Source of the DNA: Acetobacterium sp. KB-1
GTDB lineage: Bacteria; Bacillota; Clostridia; Eubacteriales; Eubacteriaceae
Direction of reading: 5' to 3'
NCBI RefSeq assembly: GCF_003260995.1
Contig: NZ_CP030040.1
Location: forward strand, 2,775,176 to 2,839,175
Length of the DNA: 64,000 bases
Each line of letters begins with the position of its first letter. The first letter of the stretch is position 1. Below the pieces are notes generated by a model that did not search any database, was not told where the DNA came from, and saw nothing but the letters and a program-made list of their open reading frames with translations. Both the position numbers and the translations under genes were made by a program. Below are positions 56,322 through 64,000 of this stretch, in pieces.

Positions 56322-58097
56322 TTAAAATAGTTGATACGTCTTTAGCAACTTTTCAAGGTCAGTTCCCTGAATTCGTCTGAATACTTCAAACAAAGCCAGT
56401 TTCTCCTGATCACCCAGATCGAGATCAGTTATTTTCTTGCCATCACGAAGCTTGACGGTTGAGGTCAGGAGATCGCGGATATCGTAAGTACTTCCCCATA
56501 CTTCCGGTACGCCGCGATCAATATCAAGAAGTGTGTAGACGGCTTCCATGGCGGTGCGGATTGAGTATTCCGTCGTGAAAATGGTGTCGCGTCTTGTTTC
56601 TGCAAACTGACCCAAGAAGGCAAAGTTCACTGCATTTTCAGGAACGACTAAAGGCCGGTCTCCAGCTTCACGAGGCATGAAAAAGGCGGTGATATAAGGC
56701 ATCATGCAAGGGATGGTGTTAGCACTATTTTGAGCAAGTGAAGGAATTTCGCTTTCCGGCACACCAAGATGATACAGCCATTCCATACATATCTCGATGC
56801 CGGTACATTCGCGCATGGTCTTTTTTACATAGTTGCCGGGTTTATCACTGAACAGGCCATAAATCCAACCGACGAGTTGACCTTCCGGCTGGGAGCGAAA
56901 CTGCGGTTGACGATTGAAGGTCCAGCTCAACAACCAGTTAGAATCCCTGGCGGTTACAATACCTCCGGTAACCGTTTTCCCGGAGAAAGGATCGCGCTGA
57001 CAGATTTTTTGAATATAAGGTGGAATTTTATCGTCAAGAGTGGTGACGGTGGCACTCATCCAGTTGGTTTGTTCGGGATCATAGCAAAATTTATCGGGAT
57101 TTCCGAAGGATGGATCTTGAACAGCGATTTTGCGCCACATATCCCATCCACCACCCTCGTTGATTTCTTTATTGTAAGGGGCGGGTTCATTTTGGCTGCC
57201 CAGCGTCGAATTTTCCACACAGCCGCCATTGGTAATGAAAATGAGATCATTCTCGGTCAGATCAATGCATGAGTTTTTTCCATCCTGAAAAACAACAATT
57301 TGTGTGGCCTTTTTTTGGTTCATGTTAATATCAAATTCGACATTGACAACTTTGGTATTGTAATGAAATTGGACACCAAAAGACTCTAAGTAGTTGATCA
57401 TTGGCAGAATCATCGATTCGTACTGATTGTATTTGGTAAAGCGCAGAGCGGTGAAGTCGGGAAGACCGCCGATATGGTGAACAAATCGTTTAATATAAAG
57501 TTTCATCTCTAATGCCGAATGCCAGTTTTCAAAGGCAAACATGGTTCGCCAGTATAGCCAAAAGTTGGAGTCAAGGACTTCATTACTGAAACATTCGTCG
57601 ATACGCTTATTGTAGAGCTGTTCATCTGGGGTGAAGAAAAGATGCATAATTTCCATCGCACCTTGATCCGAAAGACCGAATTTTTTATCGGTGTGGGCAT
57701 CTTCGCCACAATTGACAGTCGCTCGCATCAGTGAAAAATTTGGATCGGCTTTGTTGAGCCAATAATACTCATCAAGAACACTGATACCTGCGGTTTCGAT
57801 TGAGGGAATTGATCGAAACAGATCCCACATACATTCAAAGTGGTTATCCATTTCACGTCCCCCCCGCATCACATAACCAAGACCTTCATAGAGAAATCCA
57901 TCACAGGCTCCGCCTGGAATCGGATCTTTTTCGAGAATGTGGATATGTTTACCTTGCATTTGACCGTCACGAATCAGGAAACAGGCCGATGCCAGAGCAC
58001 CAAGTCCAGAACCGACAATGTAGGCTGATTTTTGGTCAACGCCGTCCGGTTTTAATGGGTGTGCAAAAGCTTCATAATTTCCGCTGGAATAATACAT
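56322..58097 (-). CDS. ohyA: Oleate hydratase
   Basis: The 591-residue protein is a myosin-cross-reactive-antigen type oleate hydratase: FAD-binding motif GSGLGALASACFL near 29-41, the GGREMDNHFECMWDLF block near 80-95, and the late MPYITAFFMPREAGDRP stretch, all typical of the family at its usual length. It adds water to the cis-9 double bond of oleate to give 10-hydroxystearate and uses FAD without net redox change. It protects against toxic unsaturated fatty acids. The upstream TetR gene is likely to sense fatty acids. GGAGG precedes the start. Confidence 0.93.
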   Translation of the reverse strand: MYYSSGNYEAFAHPLKPDGVDQKSAYIVGSGLGALASACFLIRDGQMQGKHIHILEKDPIPGGACDGFLYEGLGYVMRGGREMDNHFECMWDLFRSIPSIETAGISVLDEYYWLNKADPNFSLMRATVNCGEDAHTDKKFGLSDQGAMEIMHLFFTPDEQLYNKRIDECFSNEVLDSNFWLYWRTMFAFENWHSALEMKLYIKRFVHHIGGLPDFTALRFTKYNQYESMILPMINYLESFGVQFHYNTKVVNVEFDINMNQKKATQIVVFQDGKNSCIDLTENDLIFITNGGCVENSTLGSQNEPAPYNKEINEGGGWDMWRKIAVQDPSFGNPDKFCYDPEQTNWMSATVTTLDDKIPPYIQKICQRDPFSGKTVTGGIVTARDSNWLLSWTFNRQPQFRSQPEGQLVGWIYGLFSDKPGNYVKKTMRECTGIEICMEWLYHLGVPESEIPSLAQNSANTIPCMMPYITAFFMPREAGDRPLVVPENAVNFAFLGQFAETRRDTIFTTEYSIRTAMEAVYTLLDIDRGVPEVWGSTYDIRDLLTSTVKLRDGKKITDLDLGDQEKLALFEVFRRIQGTDLEKLLKTYQLF

Positions 58098-58125
58098 AGT
58101 AATAACCTCCGTTTATTGTTCAAAT

Positions 58126-58175
58126 TTGTTTATGGGTTCATTGTAGTAAAGATCGTCATAATTTGATATAAACAA
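58126..58175 (-). promoter_or_regulatory. Inverted repeat around the oleate hydratase promoter region
   Basis: TTGTTTAT (58126-58133) and ATAAACAA (58168-58175) are perfect 8-bp arms 34 bases apart. A TACAAT -10 candidate (minus strand, near 58142) lies between them. It may be a looping or paired-operator site for the TetR protein. Confidence 0.45.
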
Positions 58176-58217
58176 AAAGAGTGATTTGATAAAACTCTGA
58201 TCAAAGCACTCTTTTTG
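58173..58217. terminator. Bidirectional-type terminator after the TetR gene
   Basis: CAAAAAGAGTG (58173-58183) and CACTCTTTTTG (58207-58217) form the outer stem; TTTGAT and ATCAAA extend it after one mismatch. The poly-T arm lies at the end in both directions. Confidence 0.75.
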
Positions 58218-58228
58218 TAATAGGTTGT

Positions 58229-58807
58229 TCATAGTATAGACCTGGGCGGTCGATCGGTGCGGAATTGGTTAAGGGCGGTGGCAACTTGTCCTTGTAGTAG
58301 TGTAGCAAGGCGATCGATTAGGATTTTAGGATCTTCCTGCATGGCACCACGGATCCATTCAAGCATTAAGCCGACAAAGGCGTACTTATAAAAATCGGCG
58401 ATGAATTTTTTATCCGCTTCACGGATGGTTATACCGATCGCTTGTTCTTCAACAACATCAATCATCAGTTTGTAGGTTAATTTATAAAGATATATTTCAA
58501 CTTGCTCACGACTGACGGAATGATAGACATTCATAATAAAGGGCTTGTTGTCGAGCACGACTTCAAAGATTTGTAAAAATCCCTGTTGCCAGGTATCGTA
58601 GGTTTTTTTACCATTGAGAGCCTTTGAAGCATCTTCGACACAGGACCATTCCACGAGGTCATAGATATCTTTAAAATGATAGTAAAAGGTCATTCGGCTA
58701 ATTCCACAGTCCGAGGCAATATCATTAATTGTAATTTTATCCAAGGGCTTTTTTAAAAGCAGATTTTTTAACGAAATTTCCAGCGCTTTTTTGGTGGTTT
58801 GTGACAT
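58229..58807 (-). CDS. TetR family regulator, likely of oleate hydratase
   Basis: The 192-residue protein has a TetR helix-turn-helix (about 8-55; ITINDIASDCGISRMTFYYHFKD) with the DhaS-like recognition helix and a C-terminal TetR_C_8-like region. The ATG at 58807 follows GGGGGAGGT; a TTG five codons upstream overlaps that site. It lies directly upstream of oleate hydratase on the same strand, separated by a terminator and an inverted repeat, so it probably regulates it in response to fatty acids. Confidence 0.88.
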   Translation of the reverse strand: MSQTTKKALEISLKNLLLKKPLDKITINDIASDCGISRMTFYYHFKDIYDLVEWSCVEDASKALNGKKTYDTWQQGFLQIFEVVLDNKPFIMNVYHSVSREQVEIYLYKLTYKLMIDVVEEQAIGITIREADKKFIADFYKYAFVGLMLEWIRGAMQEDPKILIDRLATLLQGQVATALNQFRTDRPPRSIL

Positions 58808-59166
58808 TTTTACCTCCCCCAAATGTATTGATTGATCTTTTATTGAAGTATATCATATTTTTTGCGGGCGAATGCTTAACAAATCTTTAACATCATCAGG
58901 ATATGATATCATGTAGTTGAATTTAGCAAAGCTATCAATGAACATTCAGTGAAGAAATTACACGCTCAATAGGATTGCTTCGATGACCATTGCAGCACTA
59001 ACATTTTTAAAAGACTGCCAGTATTTAAAAGAGTGGATTACATTAAAATATGACAAGCATAAATCAATCAAAGCGGCCATCGGGATGACTTGTCAAGTGG
59101 ATCAGATTATGATAGTATGAATAACTCGTACCACGAGAAAAACCAATTATGAATGGAGAACAATAC
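58808..59166. other. Divergent intergenic region of 359 bp
   Basis: It holds a 45-codon open frame (58983-59120), the palindrome ATGATATCAT near 58901-58912, and a promoter candidate for the PhnA-like gene (TTGTCA 59090-59095, 17 bp, TAGTAT 59113-59118). Confidence 0.55.
58983..59120 (+). CDS. Possible 45-residue protein
   Basis: An ATG frame with AGGA eight bases upstream encodes a 45-residue, mixed, lysine-containing peptide (begins MTIAALTFLKDCQYL). It overlaps the promoter of the next gene at its 3' end. I recognise no family. It may be chance. Confidence 0.3.
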   Translation: MTIAALTFLKDCQYLKEWITLKYDKHKSIKAAIGMTCQVDQIMIV

Positions 59167-59508
59167 ATGGAACAATTGCCGAATTGCCCTAAATGTAATT
59201 CAGAATATACCTATGAAGATCGAGAACTGTTGATCTGTCCAGAGTGTGCTCATGAGTGGACAATAGATGCAACAGACGAAAACAGTGACGATGAAAAGAG
59301 TATCAAAGATTCAAACGGAAACGTCTTAAGTAGTGGTGATACGATTATCTTAATCAAAGACCTTAAAGTAAAAGGCAGTTCCCAGGATCTCAAAAAAGGC
59401 ACCAAGGTAAAAAATATCCGTCTGGTTGACAGCGATCATAACATCGATTGTAAAATTGACGGTTTTGGAGCCATGTCGCTAAAATCAGAGTTTGTTAAAA
59501 AGGCATAA
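59167..59508 (+). CDS. yjdM: PhnA/YjdM family zinc-ribbon protein
   Basis: The 113-residue protein has an N-terminal zinc ribbon (CPKC and CPEC near 8-29) and the C-terminal beta domain [25 protein letters not shown]...[10 protein letters not shown] typical of the PhnA/YjdM family. Despite the old name, no role in phosphonate breakdown is established. The start at 59167 is supported by GGAG at the proper distance; the ATG at 59149 precedes that site. It ends at a strong terminator. Confidence 0.88.
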   Translation: MEQLPNCPKCNSEYTYEDRELLICPECAHEWTIDATDENSDDEKSIKDSNGNVLSSGDTIILIKDLKVKGSSQDLKKGTKVKNIRLVDSDHNIDCKIDGFGAMSLKSEFVKKA

Positions 59509-59575
59509 TCATTAGCACTAAAATGGTACAGACTCGCCTAGGAAAAAACTAAAAAAGCAAAGTGAAACAAACAAA

Positions 59576-59620
59576 AGCCCACTGATTTTTACTGGCAGAA
59601 AATCAGTGGGCTATTTTTTT
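59576..59620 (+). terminator. Intrinsic terminator
   Basis: AGCCCACTGATTTT (59576-59589) and AAAATCAGTGGGCT (59599-59612) form a perfect 14-bp stem with a 9-nt loop, followed by seven T. Confidence 0.93.
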
Positions 59621-59694
59621 GAATTGACGAAATCAAATATTTAAATCTTCGTAAGGTAGTTATAGGCCGATTTAAAAAAATAAAAGATTTTAAC

Positions 59695-59723
59695 TTGGAC
59701 TAAAGATCAGATAGTAGTATAGT
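59695..59723 (+). promoter_or_regulatory. Promoter of the aldo/keto reductase gene
   Basis: TTGGAC (59695-59700), a 17-bp spacer and TATAGT (59718-59723) lie about 85 bases upstream of the start. Confidence 0.65.
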
Positions 59724-59809
59724 AATAGTAGACAAATAATTCAATACAAATTAATTAGACTAAACAGTTTATCGCAAATTGTTTAAATTTATAATTAGGG
59801 AGAAAAAAG

Positions 59810-60961
59810 ATGTTGTATCGAAAATTCGGAAAAACAAATGAAGAGGTTTCAGTTTTAGGGTTTGGTTGTATGCGGTTGCCGGTTATCGACGGGGTTCAAT
59901 CCAATATCGATGATGAAAAAGCCATCAAGATGTTAAGGTATGCCATTGATCATGGTGTGAACTATATCGATACGGCCTATCCTTATCATGGCACTGGTTT
60001 TGACAAAGGTGGAGAGAGCGAGCTTTTTGTGGCCCGGGCCTTAAAAGATGGTTATCGTGAACGGGTTAACATCGCGACCAAGCTGCCGTCATGGTTAATT
60101 CAGTCACGAGCCGATATGGACCGATTATTGGATGAACAGTTAAAACGGCTGGAAACGGATACAATCGATTTTTACCTGCTGCATGGACTCAACAGAGGTT
60201 TTTGGCAAAACCTGAAAAATCTGGGAGCCCTTGAATTTCTTGATCAGGCGATCAAAGACGGAAAAATCAAATACGCCGGTTTTTCGTTTCATGATGATGT
60301 TGATTTATTTGTCGAAATTGTCGATGCTTATGATTGGTCTTTTTGTCAAATCCAATATAATTATCTGGACGAAAACTATCAGGCCGGTAAGAAAGGCCTG
60401 GAATATGCGGCCAGCAAAGGAATGGGAATCACCATTATGGAACCAGTCAGAGGCGGCGCTCTGGTTGATAAATTACCCCAGGAAGTTTTAGCCGCCTGGA
60501 ACGAAGCGCCAATCAAAAGAACTCCGGCTCAATGGGCGCTGCGGTGGGTCATGAATCATCCTGAAGTTTCCGTGGTCCTCAGTGGTATGACGACGATGGA
60601 GCAGGTGATCGATAATATCAATACTGCCAATGCAGGTGCAGCCAATTCACTAACCAATCAAGAACTGGCGTTAGTGGATTTTGCCAAGAAAACAATAACA
60701 GAAAAAATGAAGGTCAACTGTACAAATTGCCGGTATTGTATGCCATGTCCATCCGGAGTTGATATTCCGGGACATTTTTCGCTTTATAACAATGCCTATC
60801 TCTTTGATACCCTTGAAAAAGCTAAATCTCTCTATAGCACAATGTTTCCTCAAGATGCCAAAGCCTCTCATTGCGTTGAGTGTGGAAAGTGTGAAGAACA
60901 TTGTCCTCAGAATATTGCCATTATCGAGGAATTAAAAAATGTCAGAGCAGCCTTAGAATAA
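59810..60961 (+). CDS. Aldo/keto reductase with ferredoxin-like domain
   Basis: This 383-residue protein joins an aldo/keto reductase barrel (about 1-285; catalytic Asp and Tyr in YIDTAYPYHG, Lys in IATKLP, His in YLLHGL) to a C-terminal segment with two cysteine groups, CTNCRYCMPCPSGV (near 304-316) and CVECGKCEEHCPQNI (near 349-363), fit for iron-sulfur clusters. This plan is frequent in strict anaerobes and acetogens. It may reduce an aldehyde or ketone with electrons from ferredoxin or NAD(P)H. The gene stands alone. Confidence 0.9.
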   Translation: MLYRKFGKTNEEVSVLGFGCMRLPVIDGVQSNIDDEKAIKMLRYAIDHGVNYIDTAYPYHGTGFDKGGESELFVARALKDGYRERVNIATKLPSWLIQSRADMDRLLDEQLKRLETDTIDFYLLHGLNRGFWQNLKNLGALEFLDQAIKDGKIKYAGFSFHDDVDLFVEIVDAYDWSFCQIQYNYLDENYQAGKKGLEYAASKGMGITIMEPVRGGALVDKLPQEVLAAWNEAPIKRTPAQWALRWVMNHPEVSVVLSGMTTMEQVIDNINTANAGAANSLTNQELALVDFAKKTITEKMKVNCTNCRYCMPCPSGVDIPGHFSLYNNAYLFDTLEKAKSLYSTMFPQDAKASHCVECGKCEEHCPQNIAIIEELKNVRAALE

Positions 60962-60994
60962 AGTGGATGCCTTTAAAATAAATTTCAAAAGGGA

Positions 60995-61040
60995 TTGACA
61001 AGAACAGAAACTCTTGCTAATATGTTAGCAAAAGCTAACA
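60995..61040 (+). promoter_or_regulatory. Promoter with overlapping palindromes upstream of the flavodoxin gene
   Basis: TTGACA (60995-61000), 17 bp and TAATAT (61018-61023) form the promoter. TGTTAGC-aaaa-GCTAACA (61023-61040) starts at the last -10 base, and GCTAA-tatg-TTAGC (61016-61029) overlaps it. A further CTAACA follows at about 61047. A MarR- or TetR-type repressor site is likely; its protein is not adjacent. Confidence 0.75.
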
Positions 61041-61118
61041 CAAAACTAACATAGAGTAAAGAGAGAACCGATGAGTTGATTAGATCGATGTTCGCTGATA
61101 TCAAAATTGGAGGTAAGC

Positions 61119-61172
61119 ATGACCCTGAATTGGAAAAAAACCCTTAAACAGATCACCAATAATGTCTGTTAA
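61119..61172 (+). CDS. Possible 17-residue leader peptide
   Basis: ATG 61119 follows GGAGGT at ideal spacing, and 17 codons rich in Lys, Thr and Asn run to TAA. It lies in the leader of the flavodoxin transcript, 44 bases before that gene. It could be a leader peptide or the start of a decayed gene. Confidence 0.4.
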   Translation: MTLNWKKTLKQITNNVC

Positions 61173-61215
61173 ATTGGAAATGATTTAGCAAAAATTATTC
61201 AGATCAGGAGAATTT

Positions 61216-61647
61216 ATGATGAAAAAAGTATCAATTGTTTATTGGAGTGGAACCGGAAATACTCAGGAAATGGCCGAAGCAGTTGCCGCTGGAGCAGAGG
61301 CTGGTGGTGCTGAAGTAAAGGTACTTAGTGTGGATAAGGCCAATATTGAAGAACTGTTAAGCAGTGATGCCATTGCTTTGGGTTGCCCTTCCATGGGTGC
61401 CGAAGAACTGGAAGATCAGGAAATGGAGCCTTTCGTCGCTGAACTTGAAAAAGAAAGTCTAACCGGAAAACCTTTGGCCTTATTTGGATCCTACGATTGG
61501 GGCGATGGCCAATGGATGGATGAATGGGAAGAAAGAATGAAGAAAACTGGGGTCAATCTAGTCGATGATGGCTTAAAAATCAATGATGCCCCCGACGATG
61601 CTGGCTTGGAAGCCTGCAGAGATTTAGGCAAACGACTGGCTTCATAG
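61216..61647 (+). CDS. Flavodoxin
   Basis: The 143-residue protein is a short-chain flavodoxin: the FMN phosphate loop SGTGNTQEMA near 10-19, the first ring-stacking region around LGCPSMGAEELED (near 57-69) and the second, GSYDWGDGQWMDEW (near 93-106), with its aromatic residues. It carries low-potential electrons in place of ferredoxin. Either ATG at 61216 or 61219 may be used after AGGAG. A palindromic promoter region upstream suggests induction. Confidence 0.95.
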   Translation: MMKKVSIVYWSGTGNTQEMAEAVAAGAEAGGAEVKVLSVDKANIEELLSSDAIALGCPSMGAEELEDQEMEPFVAELEKESLTGKPLALFGSYDWGDGQWMDEWEERMKKTGVNLVDDGLKINDAPDDAGLEACRDLGKRLAS

Positions 61648-61755
61648 CAGTATCTAAGTAAAAAAGCACGGCAATCACGAAATAAAACCATGGACTGTTT
61701 AGCGCCATGGTTTTGTTTTTTTAGAGGTTTGAAAAAAGTCGACAGGTCTGAAAAC

Positions 61756-62181
61756 TTAGCCTTTCTTTTTTTGCATTTCCAGTTTTTTTAGCTCAAATTT
61801 CTTTTTATAGTAGCAAGCATAGACTTGAGCATTTTGTTCCTGTTGTTCGCTGACAGAAAGTAAGCGGCACTTGTTGATGACCATCATCTGCCCTTTAAAA
61901 ATGAGATAGATATCTTCCACATCGCGGAGCTCTTTGTTAGGATCCGATAATTGATTCATTGTTTCTTCAGCTAAGATGAGTAATTGTTTTTTTATTTCAG
62001 AATCTGATAGCTTTACGGCGAAACCAACCTTTTTTTTATTCTTTTCCGGAAGGTCAGTTGAAGCGTTTAATGGTGATTCTGAAGGCATTGGTTTTTTGGG
62101 GGATGCTTCTACAATGGGTTCTTTTTTATCTTTTTTTGTTAGCTTTGTTCGTCCATGGAATTCGTCTCGTGTGATTCGCAA
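61756..62181 (-). CDS. Basic protein of unknown function
   Basis: The product has about 141 residues and probably starts at TTG 62181, seven bases after GGAGGT; the TTG at 62196 overlaps that site. Residues 1-55 are rich in Lys, Pro and Ser and look disordered. The rest is helical with a conserved-looking core (LSDSEIKKQLLILAEETMNQL and VEDIYLIFKGQMMVINKCRLL) and a Lys-rich end. I do not recognise it. No membrane segment is seen. Confidence 0.6.
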   Translation of the reverse strand: MRITRDEFHGRTKLTKKDKKEPIVEASPKKPMPSESPLNASTDLPEKNKKKVGFAVKLSDSEIKKQLLILAEETMNQLSDPNKELRDVEDIYLIFKGQMMVINKCRLLSVSEQQEQNAQVYACYYKKKFELKKLEMQKKKG

Positions 62182-62340
62182 GGTGGTTACCTCCAATAAG
62201 TATGGGAATAGGTTTGTTTAATGGAAATTGATGTAAAAATAAGATTTCATAATTGTCTTATTCTATCACCTTTTAGGGGAAATGACTATTAATAAATTTG
62301 GTCAAGTTGAGCAACTTTGAAAAGCACAGTAAATGTTATT

Positions 62341-63714
62341 TTACTGATCTTGATTCAAAGGATAAGTTGCGATTCTTTTAATCCATTTTCGGCTCTTCAA
62401 TCGATAGATACACCAGATCGCTTTGATAATCTGGTCAATTTTCAGTAGCGTATAGATCCAAAATGCCGGTAAATGCCAGACGAAACCAGCCATTGCTCCA
62501 AGCGGAACCGAGGCAGCCCATAAGAAGATAATATCCGCCACCATTAAAAATCGGGTGTCTCCACCGCCGCGAAGAACCCCCTTGGTCAGGATACTGTTGG
62601 TCGATTGAAAAATAACAATAAAACCGATGGCAAACATTAGTTGAGCCGCAATTTGTTGAGTCTCTGGGGTCAGGTTGTAGAGACCAATCATCGGTTTGCT
62701 GGTGATCCAGATAAGCATAGCACTACAGAGGCCGATGGCGATGCCCAGATATAAAAAGGTGACGCCTTGCTGCTGAGCAGTTTCCTCATCACCCCGCCCC
62801 AGGGTGTGACCTGTGATAATAGCACTGGCGTTGGCAATCCCCTGGATAAGCACCGTACTCAGTTGCTGAAGAACCATCGTGATGGCATTAGCAGAAACAA
62901 AACTGACGCCTAACCGTCCAATCACCATCGCCACAGCATTATTGCCAAGGGCGAGTAAAACATCACTGATCAAAACCGGAATAGCGATGTTAATGTATTC
63001 CCTTAAGATATCCCGACATCGCATAAAGAGATGAAAGAGGCGATAACGGATTTTTTTGTCAATAAAAAATAGATAACCGCAAATAAACGAAAACTCAAAA
63101 ATTCTGGCAATTAATGTTGATAGGGCAGAACCCTCAATACCCATCCGGGGGGCTCCCAAATTGCCAAAGATAAACAGGTAGTTAAAGAAAATATTGATGA
63201 TAAATGCAAAAATCGATGAAACTAAAGGGAGTCGAACTTGACCGACACTTCGTAGTACAATGGTGGATGTCAGCGAGAGTCCTAAAAGCAGATAGCAGGG
63301 AACTGCCCATTTAAAATAGCGCGTACCTTCTTGGATAATTTCTGGATCGGTCGTATAGATACGCATGATCGCTTCAGGAGCAAAAAAGGTCACCAATGAA
63401 AAAAGCAAAGCAAAACCAATGCAGATGCGGAACATAATGGTAATTGATTTTTTTAAGGCATCAGGGTTTTTCATTCCCCAGAAACGAGAGGTGAGTACAG
63501 AGGCACCCATGCCAATCCCCATGCAACAGATCTGAAAAACCATAATGAACTGATTGGCCAGGGAAGCACCAGACAAGGGCAGTTCTCCCAGCGCCCCCAC
63601 CATTATTGTATCGGTCATGTTAATGCCAATGGTAATGAGGCTTTGTAAGGTGATCGGAATGGCAATAGCAGCCACCATTTTATAAAAGGATTTATCTTTG
63701 ATGATATATTTGAT
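62341..63714 (-). CDS. MATE family efflux protein, probable ATC start
   Basis: The protein has 12 membrane segments and the MATE plan (early GINMTDTIMVGALGELPLSGASL, mid-protein GNLGAPRMGIEGSALST). It exports cationic drugs or metabolites by ion antiport. The first standard start in frame is ATG 63678, but it has no ribosome site, and the codons just upstream (IKDKSFYK) match the usual N-terminus of the family. A perfect GGAGGT (63721-63726) lies six bases before an ATC codon at 63714, and the only in-frame stop is the TAG of the preceding gene. Translation may therefore start at ATC 63714, giving 457 residues; otherwise 445 from 63678. Confidence 0.85.
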   Translation of the reverse strand: MKYIIKDKSFYKMVAAIAIPITLQSLITIGINMTDTIMVGALGELPLSGASLANQFIMVFQICCMGIGMGASVLTSRFWGMKNPDALKKSITIMFRICIGFALLFSLVTFFAPEAIMRIYTTDPEIIQEGTRYFKWAVPCYLLLGLSLTSTIVLRSVGQVRLPLVSSIFAFIINIFFNYLFIFGNLGAPRMGIEGSALSTLIARIFEFSFICGYLFFIDKKIRYRLFHLFMRCRDILREYINIAIPVLISDVLLALGNNAVAMVIGRLGVSFVSANAITMVLQQLSTVLIQGIANASAIITGHTLGRGDEETAQQQGVTFLYLGIAIGLCSAMLIWITSKPMIGLYNLTPETQQIAAQLMFAIGFIVIFQSTNSILTKGVLRGGGDTRFLMVADIIFLWAASVPLGAMAGFVWHLPAFWIYTLLKIDQIIKAIWCIYRLKSRKWIKRIATYPLNQDQ

Positions 63715-63732
63715 TGGTCTACCTCCAGAAAA

Positions 63733-64000
63733 CTACAGTATTATTTCGTCATTGGGTTCTAAAATCAGGCGGCCTTCAGCCACAAAGGCTTCGGCAATTT
63801 TACGATCAAACAAAGCACCCGGTTTCATATGAATGGGGATGGTATGGACGGCACCGATGACTGCTGCACAGTCGGAGGCTTCCTTGGGATCCATATTATA
63901 AAAGCCATCAGTCGGCAACAAGGCATAGTCAAGTTTTTCTTTAGATAAAACGTCTTTCATATAGTCGGTGGTGGAAGTATCACCGGAAGCATAAATTTTA
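63733..64000 (-). CDS. Metallo-beta-lactamase-fold hydrolase, 3' part only
   Basis: The frame is open from the window edge to the TAG at 63733-63735, giving the last 88 residues. IYASGDTSTTDYM at its start resembles the SGDT motif of UlaG/YtkL-like MBL-fold hydrolases, and VIGAVHTIPIHMKPG near the end carries the late metal-ligand His region. It precedes the MATE gene by 18 bases, so the two are cotranscribed. The N-terminal HxHxDH motif lies outside the window. Confidence 0.8.
   Translation of the reverse strand, partial: KIYASGDTSTTDYMKDVLSKEKLDYALLPTDGFYNMDPKEASDCAAVIGAVHTIPIHMKPGALFDRKIAEAFVAEGRLILEPNDEIIL

Noticed and set aside
59167-59508. Phosphonate degradation gene based on the name PhnA
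   Set aside because: The YjdM/PhnA zinc-ribbon family is not a phosphonoacetate hydrolase, and no phosphonate genes are adjacent.
1-64000. CRISPR arrays, tRNA or rRNA genes, prophage or integrase genes
   Set aside because: No regularly spaced repeats, no cloverleaf or rRNA-like sequence and no phage structural or integrase gene was seen; the only mobile element is the IS3-family sequence.

Overview
The window looks like a chromosomal stretch of a low-to-mid GC anaerobic Firmicute, most likely an acetogenic Clostridium relative such as Acetobacterium. This is an inference from gene content: a flavin/iron-sulfur ene-reductase beside a cobamide-type methyltransferase homologue, a ferredoxin-like aldo/keto reductase, flavodoxins, many TetR regulators, SD-rich starts and sigma-A promoters with 17-bp spacers. 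No rRNA, tRNA, CRISPR array or prophage was seen. One complete insertion sequence is present.

Layout. 0-6 kb: 5' part of an ABC ATPase under a MerR-type promoter, a bacteriohemerythrin/CheX pair, and a solute-binding lipoprotein followed by a large Cache-PAS-GGDEF-EAL protein. 6-12 kb: two MFS exporters, a membrane-anchored MutS-like ATPase, an M50-like protease and a TetR gene divergent from its exporter. 12-17 kb: a minus-strand uptake operon (binding protein, phosphodiesterase, two permeases, ATPase) with phosphate-regulator-like repeats upstream. 17-24 kb: a chemotaxis-like cassette (repeat domain-CheX fusion, CheY, HPt/CheA-like kinase), a 7TM-DISM GGDEF protein and an aldehyde dehydrogenase. 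24-34 kb: several TetR or AraC units, including TetR-MFS-MacB-like ABC export genes that share one operator sequence.

34-48 kb is the accessory part. It holds paralogous HTH/membrane-protein pairs with matching promoter-operator layouts, a degenerate ABC fragment, an IS3-family element that split one of the membrane genes with a 3-bp target duplication, a MerR/condensation-type acyltransferase pair, a two-component system, a DUF3089 lipoprotein, and a TetR-CapK-like ligase operon. 48-54 kb carries an ene-reductase, a UroD-like methyltransferase and a TetR-radical SAM operon driven by a perfect consensus promoter caught between operator arms. 54-64 kb holds a tandem PII-like protein with a DUF1538 membrane protein, oleate hydratase with TetR, a PhnA-like protein, an aldo/keto reductase, a flavodoxin, a basic protein of unknown role, a MATE exporter with no standard start codon next to its Shine-Dalgarno, and the 3' part of a metallo-hydrolase gene.

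Two themes recur. The first is signal transduction through cyclic di-GMP and chemotaxis-like proteins (1-6 kb and 17-23 kb). The second is a set of small self-contained regulator-plus-effector units whose operators can be read directly in the DNA. The best candidates for something not yet described are the repeat-CheX/CheY/HPt-kinase cassette with its structured leader, and the duplicated HTH/membrane-protein modules.
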